Below, in pieces: positions 55,770 through 64,000 of a stretch of 64,000 nucleotides of DNA. The stretch is from Photobacterium phosphoreum. Lineage in GTDB: Bacteria > Pseudomonadota > Gammaproteobacteria > Enterobacterales > Vibrionaceae. The position numbers and the translations under genes are program-made. Position 1 is the first letter of the stretch, and each line of letters starts with the position of its first letter. The DNA lies in contig NZ_MSCQ01000002.1 of assembly GCF_002954725.1 (NCBI RefSeq), forward strand, positions 489,276 to 553,275. The letters run 5' to 3'. The notes under the pieces were generated by a model. That model was not told the origin of the DNA, did no database searches, and saw only the letters and a list, made by a program, of their open reading frames with translations.

Positions 55770-56088
55770 TTTTTTGCCCTGCTTTTTGTACAAACTTCCC
55801 TTGAAAACCTGCGATGTTTTTTGCTCCAGAAAATTCGACTAACTCTACATCCATTTTTTGTCCTGCAAGTACTCGAATTGACATACCTGCAGCAATATTA
55901 AGATGGTAGCCTTTTGTAGGTTCACGATTAAAATTTAGCGCATAGTTTGTTTCATAGAAATGATAATGTGAACCAATCTGAACAGTTCTATCACCACAAT
56001 TTTCAATTGAAATAGTTATTGTATTTCTATTTTCATTAATAAAAATTTCTTTTATTTGTTCATTACAAACAATTTCACCAGCAATCAT
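55762..56088 (-). CDS. ureB: Urease beta subunit
   Basis: The 108-residue protein has the UreB blocks MIAGEI at the start, [17 protein letters not shown] and [15 protein letters not shown], then a C-terminal IAGFQGKF. The usual RFEPGQ reads RVLAGQ, a mild departure. It overlaps ureC and starts nine bases after ureA, so all three subunits are made from one message. Confidence 0.95.
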   Translation of the reverse strand: MIAGEIVCNEQIKEIFINENRNTITISIENCGDRTVQIGSHYHFYETNYALNFNREPTKGYHLNIAAGMSIRVLAGQKMDVELVEFSGAKNIAGFQGKFVQKAGQKND

Positions 56089-56097
56089 TACTATCTC

Positions 56098-56400
56098 TTA
56101 TTTAATTGGATTATGTATGGAAATTAATTTCGTTCCATCAGTACAAGTACATTCAACTTGAACATTTACAATAAGATTCTTAATTCCAGGACGAATATCC
56201 TCTGCACTTAATAGCGTTGTACCATAATCCATTAATTCAGCTACAGTTTGACCTTCCCTTGCACCTTCAACTATCATTCCTGAAATATAAGCAACAGCTT
56301 CCGGATAATTTAATTTCAGATTATTGTCTTTACGCATCTTAGCTAATAGAAATGCTGTAAATAACATAAGTTTATCTTTTTCTCTTGGTGTTAATTTCAT
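56098..56400 (-). CDS. ureA: Urease gamma subunit
   Basis: The 100-residue protein is typical Ure[48 protein letters not shown] and [17 protein letters not shown]. It is the first gene of the urease operon. No ureD or ureR (AraC-type urea activator) gene precedes it. The 632-base region upstream must hold the promoter. Confidence 0.96.
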   Translation of the reverse strand: MKLTPREKDKLMLFTAFLLAKMRKDNNLKLNYPEAVAYISGMIVEGAREGQTVAELMDYGTTLLSAEDIRPGIKNLIVNVQVECTCTDGTKLISIHNPIK

Positions 56401-57032
56401 TGGTTTATAGTCTCAATATTTTATTAATAATGAAAATTGTTTTATGTTTATAAAATTAAGCACTAGTACTAATCTTGTTTAATATGGTCACTGCTTAAAT
56501 ATTTTATATAGTATGTCAGAACTTCAAATAACAAGAACAGAAATCTATGCCCTAAAAAATTACAAGCGTATTAATTCAACACTTATAATACTGACATAAT
56601 TAATCACGCATATTTTTATATTCACAGATATACTAACTAGTTATAAATTTAACTATATTAAATTATTAGAGGGTTTTTGATTACACCTAATGTCAGGCTT
56701 AATTGTCCTTTCGCAAACAAATTACATCTTTATTTAATATCTAGCAAGCAATATATATACACGAATAATTACATATTTTACATTATGAGCGCAAAGCTAA
56801 AAAATGCGCTTTCATAATAAGAAAAACATTATAATTAGACCATTTTTATTCTTTTATATAATCAAAAATAATTTAATAAGTAAAAAATTCGTAAAATATT
56901 AACAATAATAATCACAAGGAGAATTAACAGACAAAAAAAATAATTTTAACTTTAAAAACATAATGTTAAAAAAATAAAATAGAGGTTAACTATAATAGAA
57001 CCAAACACATAAGCATTAGTGTGCATAAAAAC
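56401..57032. other. 632-base AT-rich region upstream of ureA
   Basis: It is one of the longest gene-free stretches in the window, of very low GC. I see no open frame, ureD remnant, or operator that I can name. It should contain the ureA promoter and the 3' end of the DUF1275 transcript. Confidence 0.4.
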
Positions 57033-57698
57033 CTAATCTTCATTCGTCAAATCTTTTAACCAAAAAAGTAGCCCTGCAATGCACAAACTTAACACGGTTG
57101 GTACAACTAATGCGTAGCTTAGTGAAAAAGCCATTAATTGACTCCCAACAATCGCACCAATGAAAATAGACAGCCATAAGCAAAACTGTTTTATAAAGAT
57201 GTTTTTATCACCTTGACCCAATAGCAACATTGCTAATTCTCGCCCAGTATTAGCGAGAAAGGCCGTCGCAAACGTTAATGGCATCGCTTTGCTGATCGTA
57301 ATCCTGAGTGCGATATTTTGTAACCCCATCGCAAAAGCCAGCACAAAGTTAGTTGCCATTGGTATGGTAATTTTTTCAATAAAAATAGCGCTGCATAACA
57401 ATATAGAAACAGCACTCATCACAAACCAACGATAGTTTTTTTTCTGCAGTACCGCAATCATTTCACCAACAGTGATCCCTGTAACAAACAGCAAGATCAC
57501 ACCAATATAAGACAGTGATTGACTATATTGATGGTTAGAAAGCAGCATCGCCACATGCGTTGTGTTCCCACTCATAAACGAGACAAACAAACCATTTTTA
57601 AGGTGAATAAATCCAATCGCATCAACAATACCTGCTATAAATAACAACATAAATGGCATTGCAGCAAGAATAGCAGACTTAATTACTGGTAGATTCAA
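57033..57698 (-). CDS. DUF1275 (YoaK-family) membrane protein
   Basis: The 221-residue protein has about six membrane helices and the family signature DAIGFIHLKNGLFVSFMSGNTTHVAMLL near residue 26, with GLQNIALR later. The role of the family is unknown. The only start I can place is TTG 57698, with no ribosome site; ATG codons at residues 14 and 17 are alternatives but fall inside the first helix. Confidence 0.8.
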   Translation of the reverse strand: MNLPVIKSAILAAMPFMLLFIAGIVDAIGFIHLKNGLFVSFMSGNTTHVAMLLSNHQYSQSLSYIGVILLFVTGITVGEMIAVLQKKNYRWFVMSAVSILLCSAIFIEKITIPMATNFVLAFAMGLQNIALRITISKAMPLTFATAFLANTGRELAMLLLGQGDKNIFIKQFCLWLSIFIGAIVGSQLMAFSLSYALVVPTVLSLCIAGLLFWLKDLTNED

Positions 57699-57813
57699 TG
57701 GGCTATAACATATAGTAATGATAACAATACGTTAAATATTACATTAATTTTATTACTTTAACAGACAGCTAAATAAAAACATGTCAATAAGGGGCAATAT
57801 TTTCATCGAATAT

Positions 57814-57847
57814 CAAAAAATGGTGAGTACAAACATGTACACACCAT
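57814..57847 (-). terminator. Terminator of the polysaccharide deacetylase gene
   Basis: On the minus strand ATGGTGTGTACA (57847-57836) pairs with TGTACTCACCAT (57831-57820), with one mismatch, around four bases, and leads into TTTTTT. Confidence 0.8.
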
Positions 57848-57871
57848 AAGATCATAAAATGAAAAGTGGTC

Positions 57872-58984
57872 TTATTTACTCAAAAACGTTTCAAGTTGGT
57901 CATTAGAAAGATCAACACCAATCTTATAATAATCACTGATCTGACTTGCCGTTACAAAGTAAGTATTTGGATACACTGATTTAACTTCATCAATAAATGC
58001 ATTTAAACCATCAACTTCAGCCGGAATTGATAATGACTGGCGATGCAAATAGATGCCAAAAGGTGGTCGTGACGCGTCATTGTAATGATTTAAGAAATTT
58101 TCCATCCAAATGTTCTTTGCTTCATCTGAAGTACAGCTTTGATTACAAGCACCAAATACAGTATCCATAACGTTTACAATTTTACCGTTAATATATTTGT
58201 GACCCATAAATAATTGATTACTTTTAGGCTGTGTTGCTACGGTATATTGAGGATAACCACCATCTTCCCAGTTAAACTGCTCTCTTTGAGTAAAATCACA
58301 ATGTACGTTATCCCATCCACCCGGTGTTGATGTACAGTGACGAACACCCATTCTTGGTAAGGTCTTCTCCGGAGGCGCTGACAGTGAAGAATCATAGTTA
58401 ATATTTAATTGATTCATTATTCCTTGTAAGTGACTTAATGAAACATTCTTATTTTCTCGATCCCAACCGCTACTGTTTGTATCTAAAAATGGCGCTCTAA
58501 ACCCTTTTATTTTATCGCTAGGAACACCTGATGCCACTAAGAAGTTATAATTATTTTTTAACTCATTCTCAATTTGATCTTTTGTTAAAGGCTCACCTTG
58601 ATTACCTGATGCAATGGCTGGATGTGAGTAAGTATGTAAAGCAAACTCATGCCCTTTCTTATATAGATTATTGATAGATTGAGGGTTAGTTACACATTGA
58701 GGATCACCTGTTGTCAATCCATCATCATTAACACAAACGATATCAAGCATAGATTCATCATATATCCAGCCACCAGCTTGCTGCACAACATTGACATAAA
58801 ATGTTACTGGAATAGAATTATTCAATTGAGCAACACTTTTTTCCATTTCCTGATTCACTCCATCATCAATACTAATAACAATAAATTGTGGTTTACTATT
58901 AATAGTATCTACTGACGCAAAAGTAGAAAATGAAACTGATGTTAATAAAAGACATGCTAACTGTTTGTTTTTCAAGTGGAACAT
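57872..58984 (-). CDS. Secreted polysaccharide (chitin-type) deacetylase
   Basis: The 370-residue protein has a signal peptide (MFHLKNKQLACLLLTSVSFSTFA) and a NodB-homology domain. QFIVISIDDGVN carries the metal/catalytic Asp pair, HTYSHPA the two zinc His, and RAPFLDT the substrate Arg. The ISIDDGVN wording and a long Cys-containing insert resemble arthropod-type chitin deacetylases more than NodB or peptidoglycan deacetylases. It should deacetylate chitin or related glycans outside the cell. ATG 58984 starts the signal and has AGGGT in front. It ends in a terminator at 57814. Confidence 0.8.
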   Translation of the reverse strand: MFHLKNKQLACLLLTSVSFSTFASVDTINSKPQFIVISIDDGVNQEMEKSVAQLNNSIPVTFYVNVVQQAGGWIYDESMLDIVCVNDDGLTTGDPQCVTNPQSINNLYKKGHEFALHTYSHPAIASGNQGEPLTKDQIENELKNNYNFLVASGVPSDKIKGFRAPFLDTNSSGWDRENKNVSLSHLQGIMNQLNINYDSSLSAPPEKTLPRMGVRHCTSTPGGWDNVHCDFTQREQFNWEDGGYPQYTVATQPKSNQLFMGHKYINGKIVNVMDTVFGACNQSCTSDEAKNIWMENFLNHYNDASRPPFGIYLHRQSLSIPAEVDGLNAFIDEVKSVYPNTYFVTASQISDYYKIGVDLSNDQLETFLSK

Positions 58985-59193
58985 AATTACCCTAAAAATA
59001 TGAATAAATTTCGGAGGCATCATATATTAATATGCATCATGTTCAATACTGTATATGTAATAGATTGTGTATATTTTGATTGATGTGTAACATTAAGAAT
59101 AGTAGTTACTTTAAGCTTTTGATTAATATCATTATTTAACCTATTAATAAGTGTAACTGCTTTCATATGTAAGAGCGAATAAAGTAAACAAAT

Positions 59194-59233
59194 AAAGGAC
59201 AGCCATAATATTTATGCTATAACATTATGGCTG
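59194..59233 (-). terminator. sodC terminator carrying the GGACAGCC repeat motif
   Basis: On the minus strand CAGCCATAAT (59233-59224) pairs with ATTATGGCTG (59209-59200), followed by TCCTTTATTT. The outer arm, AAAGGACAGCCATAA on the plus strand (59194-59208), is identical to the right-end motif of the RAYT unit. So a mobile-repeat end appears to have become the terminator. Confidence 0.65.
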
Positions 59234-59243
59234 CAATAATTTA

Positions 59244-59753
59244 TTATTTAATCACACCACAGACCATACGAGCACCACCACCACCAAGAGGTTTGGGATG
59301 ATCTGAATGGTTATCACCGCCAGCATGAATCATTAAAGCTCGCCCTTTTAAATCAGATAATTTTAATCTAGGTGCTAAAACGGGTTGCTCGACATTGCCT
59401 TTAATATCGACATAAAGTGGAGGTAAGTCACCTAGATGGTTATCATCCGTCCATGCATAACCGTGTTTGTTAGTCTGCATAGGATCATAGTGACCACCCG
59501 CTGCACCACCTAAGACAGCTTTACCCATTTTTTCTGTCGTGCCGCATGATGGATTAACATGGACATGGAAACCATGTAATCCAGTCGGTAATCCAGTTAG
59601 ATGAGGAGTAAAAACAACACCATATTTTGTTTGCTGCGCTGATATAGTTCCTGCCATTGCACCAGAATTAAGATCTGTCATCTTAATGGAAAGATCAGCA
59701 GCACTTGCGCTCGTGGAAGCTAAGATTAAAGCTGTTAGTAATATTTTTTTCAT
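59244..59753 (-). CDS. sodC: Periplasmic Cu,Zn superoxide dismutase
   Basis: The 169-residue protein has a signal peptide (to ASA|AD) and all metal ligands: [20 protein letters not shown] and [13 protein letters not shown], with the two Cys of the conserved disulfide (PSC, MVCG). It dismutates superoxide in the periplasm, giving peroxide for the catalase encoded just upstream. It is the third gene of the katB-ankB-sodC set, 25 bases after ankB. Confidence 0.95.
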   Translation of the reverse strand: MKKILLTALILASTSASAADLSIKMTDLNSGAMAGTISAQQTKYGVVFTPHLTGLPTGLHGFHVHVNPSCGTTEKMGKAVLGGAAGGHYDPMQTNKHGYAWTDDNHLGDLPPLYVDIKGNVEQPVLAPRLKLSDLKGRALMIHAGGDNHSDHPKPLGGGGARMVCGVIK

Positions 59754-59778
59754 ACTTTTTATTCCTTTTATTAATTAT

Positions 59779-60252
59779 CTACAACACCGATTTATTAAAT
59801 GTTTCTAATACTTTTTGTTGTCCAAATAAAGTAGCAAATTCTGTCAGACTAAGTCCTGATTTATTTCGATGATCACCATAACTACAATCAGCTTTATATA
59901 ACTTCTTGGCTATTTTTACTTCACCTTTGATTAAAGCGCCCATAAAAGCGGTATTTCCTCTTTTATCTTCAATACAAGCATTAGCGCCTTCTTTAAGTAA
60001 TAAATCGACTGATGATTCATGACCATAATAAGCCGCAACCATCAATGCGGTATAACTCTGATCATTGGGCTCATTAAGAGGAAATCCAGCATAAATAAAT
60101 TCATTTAGTACTTCATTATTACCAATTCTTGCAGCATCAAAGAATAATTGGATGAGCTGCTCAGCATCTTTTTTATGACTGTCTAAGGCCATTGCAAAAT
60201 TTGATACCACTAATAACAGCAGAGAAAACGTAATATAAATAATATTTTTCAT
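59779..60252 (-). CDS. ankB: Periplasmic ankyrin-repeat protein, AnkB type
   Basis: The 157-residue product has a signal peptide (cleavage after AMA) and about three ankyrin repeats (SYTALMVAAYYGHESSVDLLLKEGANA and the next unit GNTAFMGALIKGEVKIAKKLYKA). Ankyrin proteins encoded beside periplasmic catalases, such as AnkB of Pseudomonas, are needed for full catalase activity. Its place between katB and sodC fits that role. Confidence 0.8.
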   Translation of the reverse strand: MKNIIYITFSLLLLVVSNFAMALDSHKKDAEQLIQLFFDAARIGNNEVLNEFIYAGFPLNEPNDQSYTALMVAAYYGHESSVDLLLKEGANACIEDKRGNTAFMGALIKGEVKIAKKLYKADCSYGDHRNKSGLSLTEFATLFGQQKVLETFNKSVL

Positions 60253-60275
60253 TTTCTTGACCTCTAAAAATAAGA

Positions 60276-60325
60276 AACTTACAAAGATACTAATCGGGGG
60301 AAATTAGCAATATTCTTTGTAAGTT
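60276..60325 (-). terminator. Intercistronic hairpin between katB and ankB
   Basis: AACTTACAAAG (60276-60286) and CTTTGTAAGTT (60315-60325) are perfect complements, with an inner CTAAT/ATTAG pair. On the minus strand a T-rich stretch follows. It stands just after the katB stop and probably works as a partial terminator that lowers ankB-sodC transcription. Confidence 0.55.
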
Positions 60326-60333
60326 AATATTAT

Positions 60334-61842
60334 TTAATTACTTTTGTTAATTATTTTTTCTAATGGAATATGGGTCGCTTTAGCTAAGCGCATGCCATAG
60401 TTTTTATCTGCTAAGTAAAAATAACTCACCATTTTTATCTTTATGGCTTCATTATTCACTTTATTTAAATCACCAGAAAGATTATGAATAAGATCTGTTT
60501 TATCTTGCTCACTAAGACTTCTATAAAATACACCTGCTTGATAAAAATCACGCGGATGAGTGATCCCTTTTTGTTGAGTCACACCACTGAGTTTTGTTTC
60601 AACATTTTTATACTGCGGATCTTGTGACAACTTTATATTATTACTTGGCTCATAGTTTATATTTGAATCATTTTTAGCGTTATTACTCAATCCGTCTTGA
60701 TTATAATTATTCACTTGAGCTAATGGACGATTTATCGGTAACTGAAATTGATTTACCCCAACACGATGAAGTTGCGTATCAGCATAAGCAAACAAACGTC
60801 CTTGTAATAAACGGTCTTCAGATGGCTCAATGCCCGGAATTAAATTAGACGGTGCAAAAGCAGCCTGTTCCGTTTCTAAAAAGAAATTATCAGGTACACG
60901 ATTTAAGGTCATCGTGCCTACCTTTTTATCCGGAATATTTAACCATGATTTAGTTGCATCTAATCCATTATATTGAAGTTTACTCATTTGCTCTGGGGAT
61001 AATACTTTTACATATAGATCCCACTTAGGATAGTTACCAGCCTTTATCTCTGTGTATAGATCGTTAGTTAAATGGTTAAAATCTTTACCTTGAATCTCAG
61101 TAACTTCATTCGGTCTAAGGCTTTTTACACCTTGCTGGCTTTTCCATTGAAATTTAACATAATTGACATCGCCTTGCTTATTAATCCATTTATATGCGTG
61201 GACACCAAATCCATCCATCATTCGATAGCTAGCAGGCGTACCTAAATTACTATAAACCCATGTCAGCATATTGGTGGCACTAGGTTCTAAACTAAAGAAA
61301 TCAAAAAAGCGATTTGGATCCTGAATATTAGTAATAGGTGATGGTTTTAAAGAGTGCACCATATCAGGAAACTTAATCGAATCACGTATAAAAAATACCG
61401 GTAAGTTATTACCAACTAAATCCCAATTTCCCTGTTCAGTATAAAATTTAGTCGCAAAACCTCGAGGATCTCGTAGTGTTTCAGGCGAGCCCTTAGAATG
61501 GATCACTGTTGAAAAACGAACAAAAACGGGGGTTATTTTGCCTTTTTCAGTAAAAGGTGCAGACAATGTTAACGCTGAAAAATCAGACTCTGCAACAAAT
61601 TCACCATGCGCTCCTGTACCACGAGCATGAACAACACGCTCAGGAATACGCTCTCTTGCAAAACGTTGAAGTTTTTGAATGAGCTGAACATCCTGAAGCA
61701 GTACAGGGCCATTTTCACCGGCGGTTATTGAATTTTGATTATCGCCAACAGGTGAACCATTATCTCTCGTTATTGTTTGAGCTTGTAAAGATGCACTGAC
61801 TAACACTGTCGTTATTAACAATATATTATTTGATGTTCGCAT
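60334..61842 (-). CDS. katB: Periplasmic monofunctional heme catalase
   Basis: The 502-residue protein has a signal peptide (about 1-22, SLQAQT) and the monofunctional catalase residues: His72 (RVVHARG), distal Asn145 (DLVGNNLPVFFIRDS) and proximal Tyr353 (RLFAYADTQLHR). It breaks down peroxide in the periplasm. ATG 61842 has AAGGG in front and begins the signal peptide. The downstream ankB and sodC belong to the same defence set, and an OxyR-like site lies 85-121 bases upstream. Confidence 0.93.
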   Translation of the reverse strand: MRTSNNILLITTVLVSASLQAQTITRDNGSPVGDNQNSITAGENGPVLLQDVQLIQKLQRFARERIPERVVHARGTGAHGEFVAESDFSALTLSAPFTEKGKITPVFVRFSTVIHSKGSPETLRDPRGFATKFYTEQGNWDLVGNNLPVFFIRDSIKFPDMVHSLKPSPITNIQDPNRFFDFFSLEPSATNMLTWVYSNLGTPASYRMMDGFGVHAYKWINKQGDVNYVKFQWKSQQGVKSLRPNEVTEIQGKDFNHLTNDLYTEIKAGNYPKWDLYVKVLSPEQMSKLQYNGLDATKSWLNIPDKKVGTMTLNRVPDNFFLETEQAAFAPSNLIPGIEPSEDRLLQGRLFAYADTQLHRVGVNQFQLPINRPLAQVNNYNQDGLSNNAKNDSNINYEPSNNIKLSQDPQYKNVETKLSGVTQQKGITHPRDFYQAGVFYRSLSEQDKTDLIHNLSGDLNKVNNEAIKIKMVSYFYLADKNYGMRLAKATHIPLEKIINKSN

Positions 61843-61926
61843 AATTATTTCCCTTATATACACATGTCCATATTTAACAATTTTTTACTTCGTGGCTAAA
61901 GTAACCAGACATAATAAAAATGTATA

Positions 61927-61963
61927 ATTATTAATAACTATCATATTAATAGGTATTAACGAT
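61927..61963 (-). promoter_or_regulatory. OxyR-like binding site upstream of katB
   Basis: Four tetramers at exact 7-base intervals, ATTA-CTAT-ATAG-CGAT, match 13 of 16 bases of the OxyR pattern ATAG-n7-CTAT-n7-ATAG-n7-CTAT. A TATTAT -10-like box for the minus strand lies about 25 bases nearer katB. Peroxide induction of the operon is the expected meaning. Confidence 0.5.
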
Positions 61964-62178
61964 GAAATTTTCATCAAAAAAACAATGCTATCAATCACTA
62001 TTAGCAAGCAAGATACAGCAAAGGAATAATCTTTTAAGGAGAAATTTATGCCCCCTCTTTTGAGATAAAAGCTAAATAACTAAAGTAACCATTACATAAT
62101 CTTTTTTCTTCCAACAAACCTAATTAATAAAAAACCAACCCTATTGCTCTTATATCATCATCAAATACTTGAAATAAA
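61964..62178. other. Gene-free stretch between katB and the small gene at 62249
   Basis: Only very short frames are seen here: a 33-codon frame from 61962 and a six-codon frame after a perfect AAGGAG at 62037. I do not call either a gene. Confidence 0.35.
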
Positions 62179-62201
62179 AAAAGGCCTATAAAAGGCCTTT
62201 T
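62174..62201 (-). terminator. Terminator of the small gene at 62249
   Basis: AAAAGGCCT (62179-62187) pairs with AGGCCTTTT (62193-62201) around a 5-base loop. On the minus strand the stem runs into a long T stretch. Confidence 0.85.
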
Positions 62202-62248
62202 CGAAAACATAGTCATAATCTTAGTGGTATTGTTTTATCTACTATGCC

Positions 62249-62473
62249 TTATTTATTATCAGGTGATCTACTCAATACGTAATGCTTAAATACATGATAA
62301 AAGCGTTTTCTTATCACATAGACTTCTTCAAAATTTTTTTGTTCATATTCTAATTCAATAAAAAGTTGGGGTAACTTCTCGTTCGCTCCAGAAATAATAG
62401 CCACTCTGACTTCATCCAATTTTTTTTGTAACTGATATTTAAGGGCATTGACAGAACGATCTGATTTTTTCAT
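62249..62473 (-). CDS. Small hypothetical protein
   Basis: The 74-residue protein is helical and charged (MKKSDRSVNALKYQLQKKLDEVRVAIISG, then a YEQKNFEEVYVIRKRFYHVFKHYV helix). It has no Cys, signal peptide or known motif. A strong terminator supports expression. It may be a small regulator or adaptor, but nothing shows this. Confidence 0.5.
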   Translation of the reverse strand: MKKSDRSVNALKYQLQKKLDEVRVAIISGANEKLPQLFIELEYEQKNFEEVYVIRKRFYHVFKHYVLSRSPDNK

Positions 62474-62908
62474 ATTTTACTCTTCCACAAAACGATAATA
62501 CCCAGATGGAATAGCTCCAATCAAAAGTCGCTTTATGAATAGACACGATAACGCAATAAAAAATTTCACATCTTCGTTTTTTATTCCTTAATGCGATTTT
62601 TTATTTTATACATTAAATCAATCAACAAAAACTGGCTATCTTTCCTGAGTGGATTTCAATATAAACTTGTATGTTGTAAATACACACACTGATGTGATGT
62701 TATTTATGCTGTAATTTCAGGGTTCAAGAGTATTAACACTTTTAACTAATATACCTAATGATGACAATAGATAAATATTTATGCATTATTATCCCCGTCG
62801 TTTAACTTTCAAAATTCTGCTATAAGTGATTATAAGCGTCACATAATCATAACTCTTGCTGCTAAATCAATGACTAGCAGCTTTTATTCACAACTGAGAG
62901 TGACAATT
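62474..62908. other. 435-base divergent intergenic region
   Basis: It holds the promoters of the small gene at 62249 and of the oxidoreductase at 62909. GAGAG at 62895-62899 is the latter's ribosome site. I see nothing else that I can name. Confidence 0.35.
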
Positions 62909-63952
62909 ATGACTTTTCCTGCAATTAAAACCGCTATTATTGGCTACGGCTTTTCAGCAACAACGTTTCATATTCCCTTTATTAACACCTTACCAGAATT
63001 TGAATTTACAGCGGTAAGCACCCGTAATCGTGAAGCAGTCAATCGTGATTGGCCCAATGTACAGCATTATGAATCTGCGCAAGATTTATTGAACCACTCA
63101 GATGCTGAGCTTGTCATTATCACAGCTCCTAACGACGTCCACTTTGAGCTCGCTAAACAAGCACTTGAAAACGGTAAGCACGTCATCATAGAAAAACCAT
63201 TTGTAACCAACATTGCCGACGGTGAAGCATTAATTGCCCTTGCAGCAGAAAAAAACCGAATCTTAAGCGTGTATCACAATCGCCGTTGGGATGGTGACTT
63301 CTTAACAATTAAAAAGATGATTGAAGAAAAACGTTGTGGTGAGTTAAAGCATTATGAATCTCATTTCGACCGTTTTCGACCAGAAGTTCGTCAACGTTGG
63401 CGTGAACAAGCGACCAATGGCGGTGGGCTTTTGTTTGATTTAGGCTCACACCTTATCGATCAAGCACTGGTACTATTTGGTGTTCCTGATGCGATTACCG
63501 CACAATGTGAAATCATGCGTGAAGGTTCAACAAATGTCGATTACTTCAATATTGTTCTGCACTACCCTAATCATTTAGCGACCTTACATGGTGATTTATT
63601 CAGTGCTGGCCCAAACAAACGTTTTACACTAAAAGGCACGCAAGGAAGCTATGAAAAGTACGGTTTAGATCCGCAAGAAGCGTGTTTAATTGCAGGCGTT
63701 TTACCTAACAAACCACAATGGGCAAATAAAACATCGGAGCAATATGGTCGTTTCTATGATGCAGATGGCGTCGAAACCATTACAACAGAGTCTGGTTGCT
63801 ATCAACAATACTTTCAAGAACTTGCATTAGCGATTAACACCAATACAGCACCACCCGTAACCGCAACAGACGCGTTATGGAATATCAAGCTGATTGCACT
63901 CGCAATGGAAAGTAGCCGCCAAGGCAAGACGCTCACTATTGATAAATGGTGA
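62909..63952 (+). CDS. Gfo/Idh/MocA-family oxidoreductase (YdgJ-like)
   Basis: The 347-residue protein has an N-terminal Rossmann fold (KTAIIGYGFSATTFHIPFI, near GxGxxA) and the family's EKPFVTN motif, where the Lys is catalytic. VYHNRRWDGDFLTIK and GGGLLFDLGSHLIDQAL (catalytic His region) follow. It should oxidise a sugar or inositol with NAD(P). Similarity is closest to the YdgJ branch. ATG 62909 has GAGAG in front; an upstream ATG adds 13 residues not typical of the family. It runs almost to the window end. Confidence 0.85.
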   Translation: MTFPAIKTAIIGYGFSATTFHIPFINTLPEFEFTAVSTRNREAVNRDWPNVQHYESAQDLLNHSDAELVIITAPNDVHFELAKQALENGKHVIIEKPFVTNIADGEALIALAAEKNRILSVYHNRRWDGDFLTIKKMIEEKRCGELKHYESHFDRFRPEVRQRWREQATNGGGLLFDLGSHLIDQALVLFGVPDAITAQCEIMREGSTNVDYFNIVLHYPNHLATLHGDLFSAGPNKRFTLKGTQGSYEKYGLDPQEACLIAGVLPNKPQWANKTSEQYGRFYDADGVETITTESGCYQQYFQELALAINTNTAPPVTATDALWNIKLIALAMESSRQGKTLTIDKW

Positions 63953-64000
63953 TAATGGTTAATTAAGACCGCCATTTTCTCTATCAAGCCAAAGACAGGG

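Noticed and set aside
62037..62066. AAGGAG followed by a six-codon frame upstream of katB
   Set aside because: Too short to support as a gene; the ribosome-like site may be chance, and no downstream gene uses it.
1..64000. tRNA, rRNA, prophage or defence system
   Set aside because: I looked for cloverleaf-like GC-rich segments, rRNA-like blocks, phage structural genes and clustered restriction or toxin genes and saw none that I could support.

Overview
The window looks like chromosomal DNA of a marine gammaproteobacterium of the Vibrionaceae, most likely Photobacterium. The DNA is AT-rich. It carries chitin-related secreted enzymes, a canonical H-NOX NO sensor with its hybrid kinase, DUF2986 and DUF1840 housekeeping proteins, a Cu,Zn superoxide dismutase of the type found in Photobacterium, and urease structural genes. 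Urease separates P. damselae subsp. damselae from its relatives, so that species is a reasonable guess. The assignment is inference from gene content, because no rRNA or marker search was possible. I see no rRNA, tRNA, CRISPR array, prophage or conjugation module.

Layout. 1-2.5 kb: the end of a nitroreductase-like gene, a MerR-methyltransferase fusion with its own MerR-type promoter, and an overlapping acetyltransferase. 2.5-5.9 kb: a large secreted chitinase. 6.1-7.8 kb: a REP-associated tyrosine transposase unit with inverted GGACAGCC-bearing ends, plus a truncated second copy. Related ends recur near 0.5, 0.65, 9.7 and 59.2 kb. 8-13.7 kb: an SDR, an Ivy-type lysozyme-inhibitor lipoprotein, and an H-NOX/hybrid histidine kinase pair. 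13.7-24.5 kb: a heptanucleotide repeat, a PBP2 transpeptidase, two nuclease or phosphatase proteins, RhlE, small conserved proteins, and AroG. 24.9-28.3 kb: a four-gene polar amino acid ABC transporter. 28.6-42.6 kb: membrane and lipoprotein genes, an APH-fold kinase, an ABC-class ATPase, a DEAD-box helicase with an abnormal Walker A motif, an orphan peptide-type binding protein, a secreted HAD protein, a large ketoacyl synthase and an AraC/GlxA-type regulator. 42.8-51.2 kb: a phosphatase, an iron-sulfur/FAD oxidoreductase, NfsB with a small monooxygenase, a patatin, small unknown genes, a gene remnant, and a K+ channel.

51.6-57.7 kb looks like the most accessory part: small orphan genes, a protein made of three fused RidA domains, and ureABC. 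None of the urease maturation genes (ureD, E, F, G) lies in the window. 57.8-62 kb: a secreted polysaccharide deacetylase and a katB-ankB-sodC oxidative-stress cluster with an OxyR-like site in front. The window ends with a Gfo/Idh/MocA oxidoreductase.

Most transcription units end in clear hairpin terminators, several shared by convergent genes. The observations I would check first are the three-domain RidA next to an accessory-less urease operon, the DEAD-box helicase with Asp in place of the Walker A glycine, the RAYT/REP element family, and the retropepsin-like lipoprotein with an altered DTG motif.
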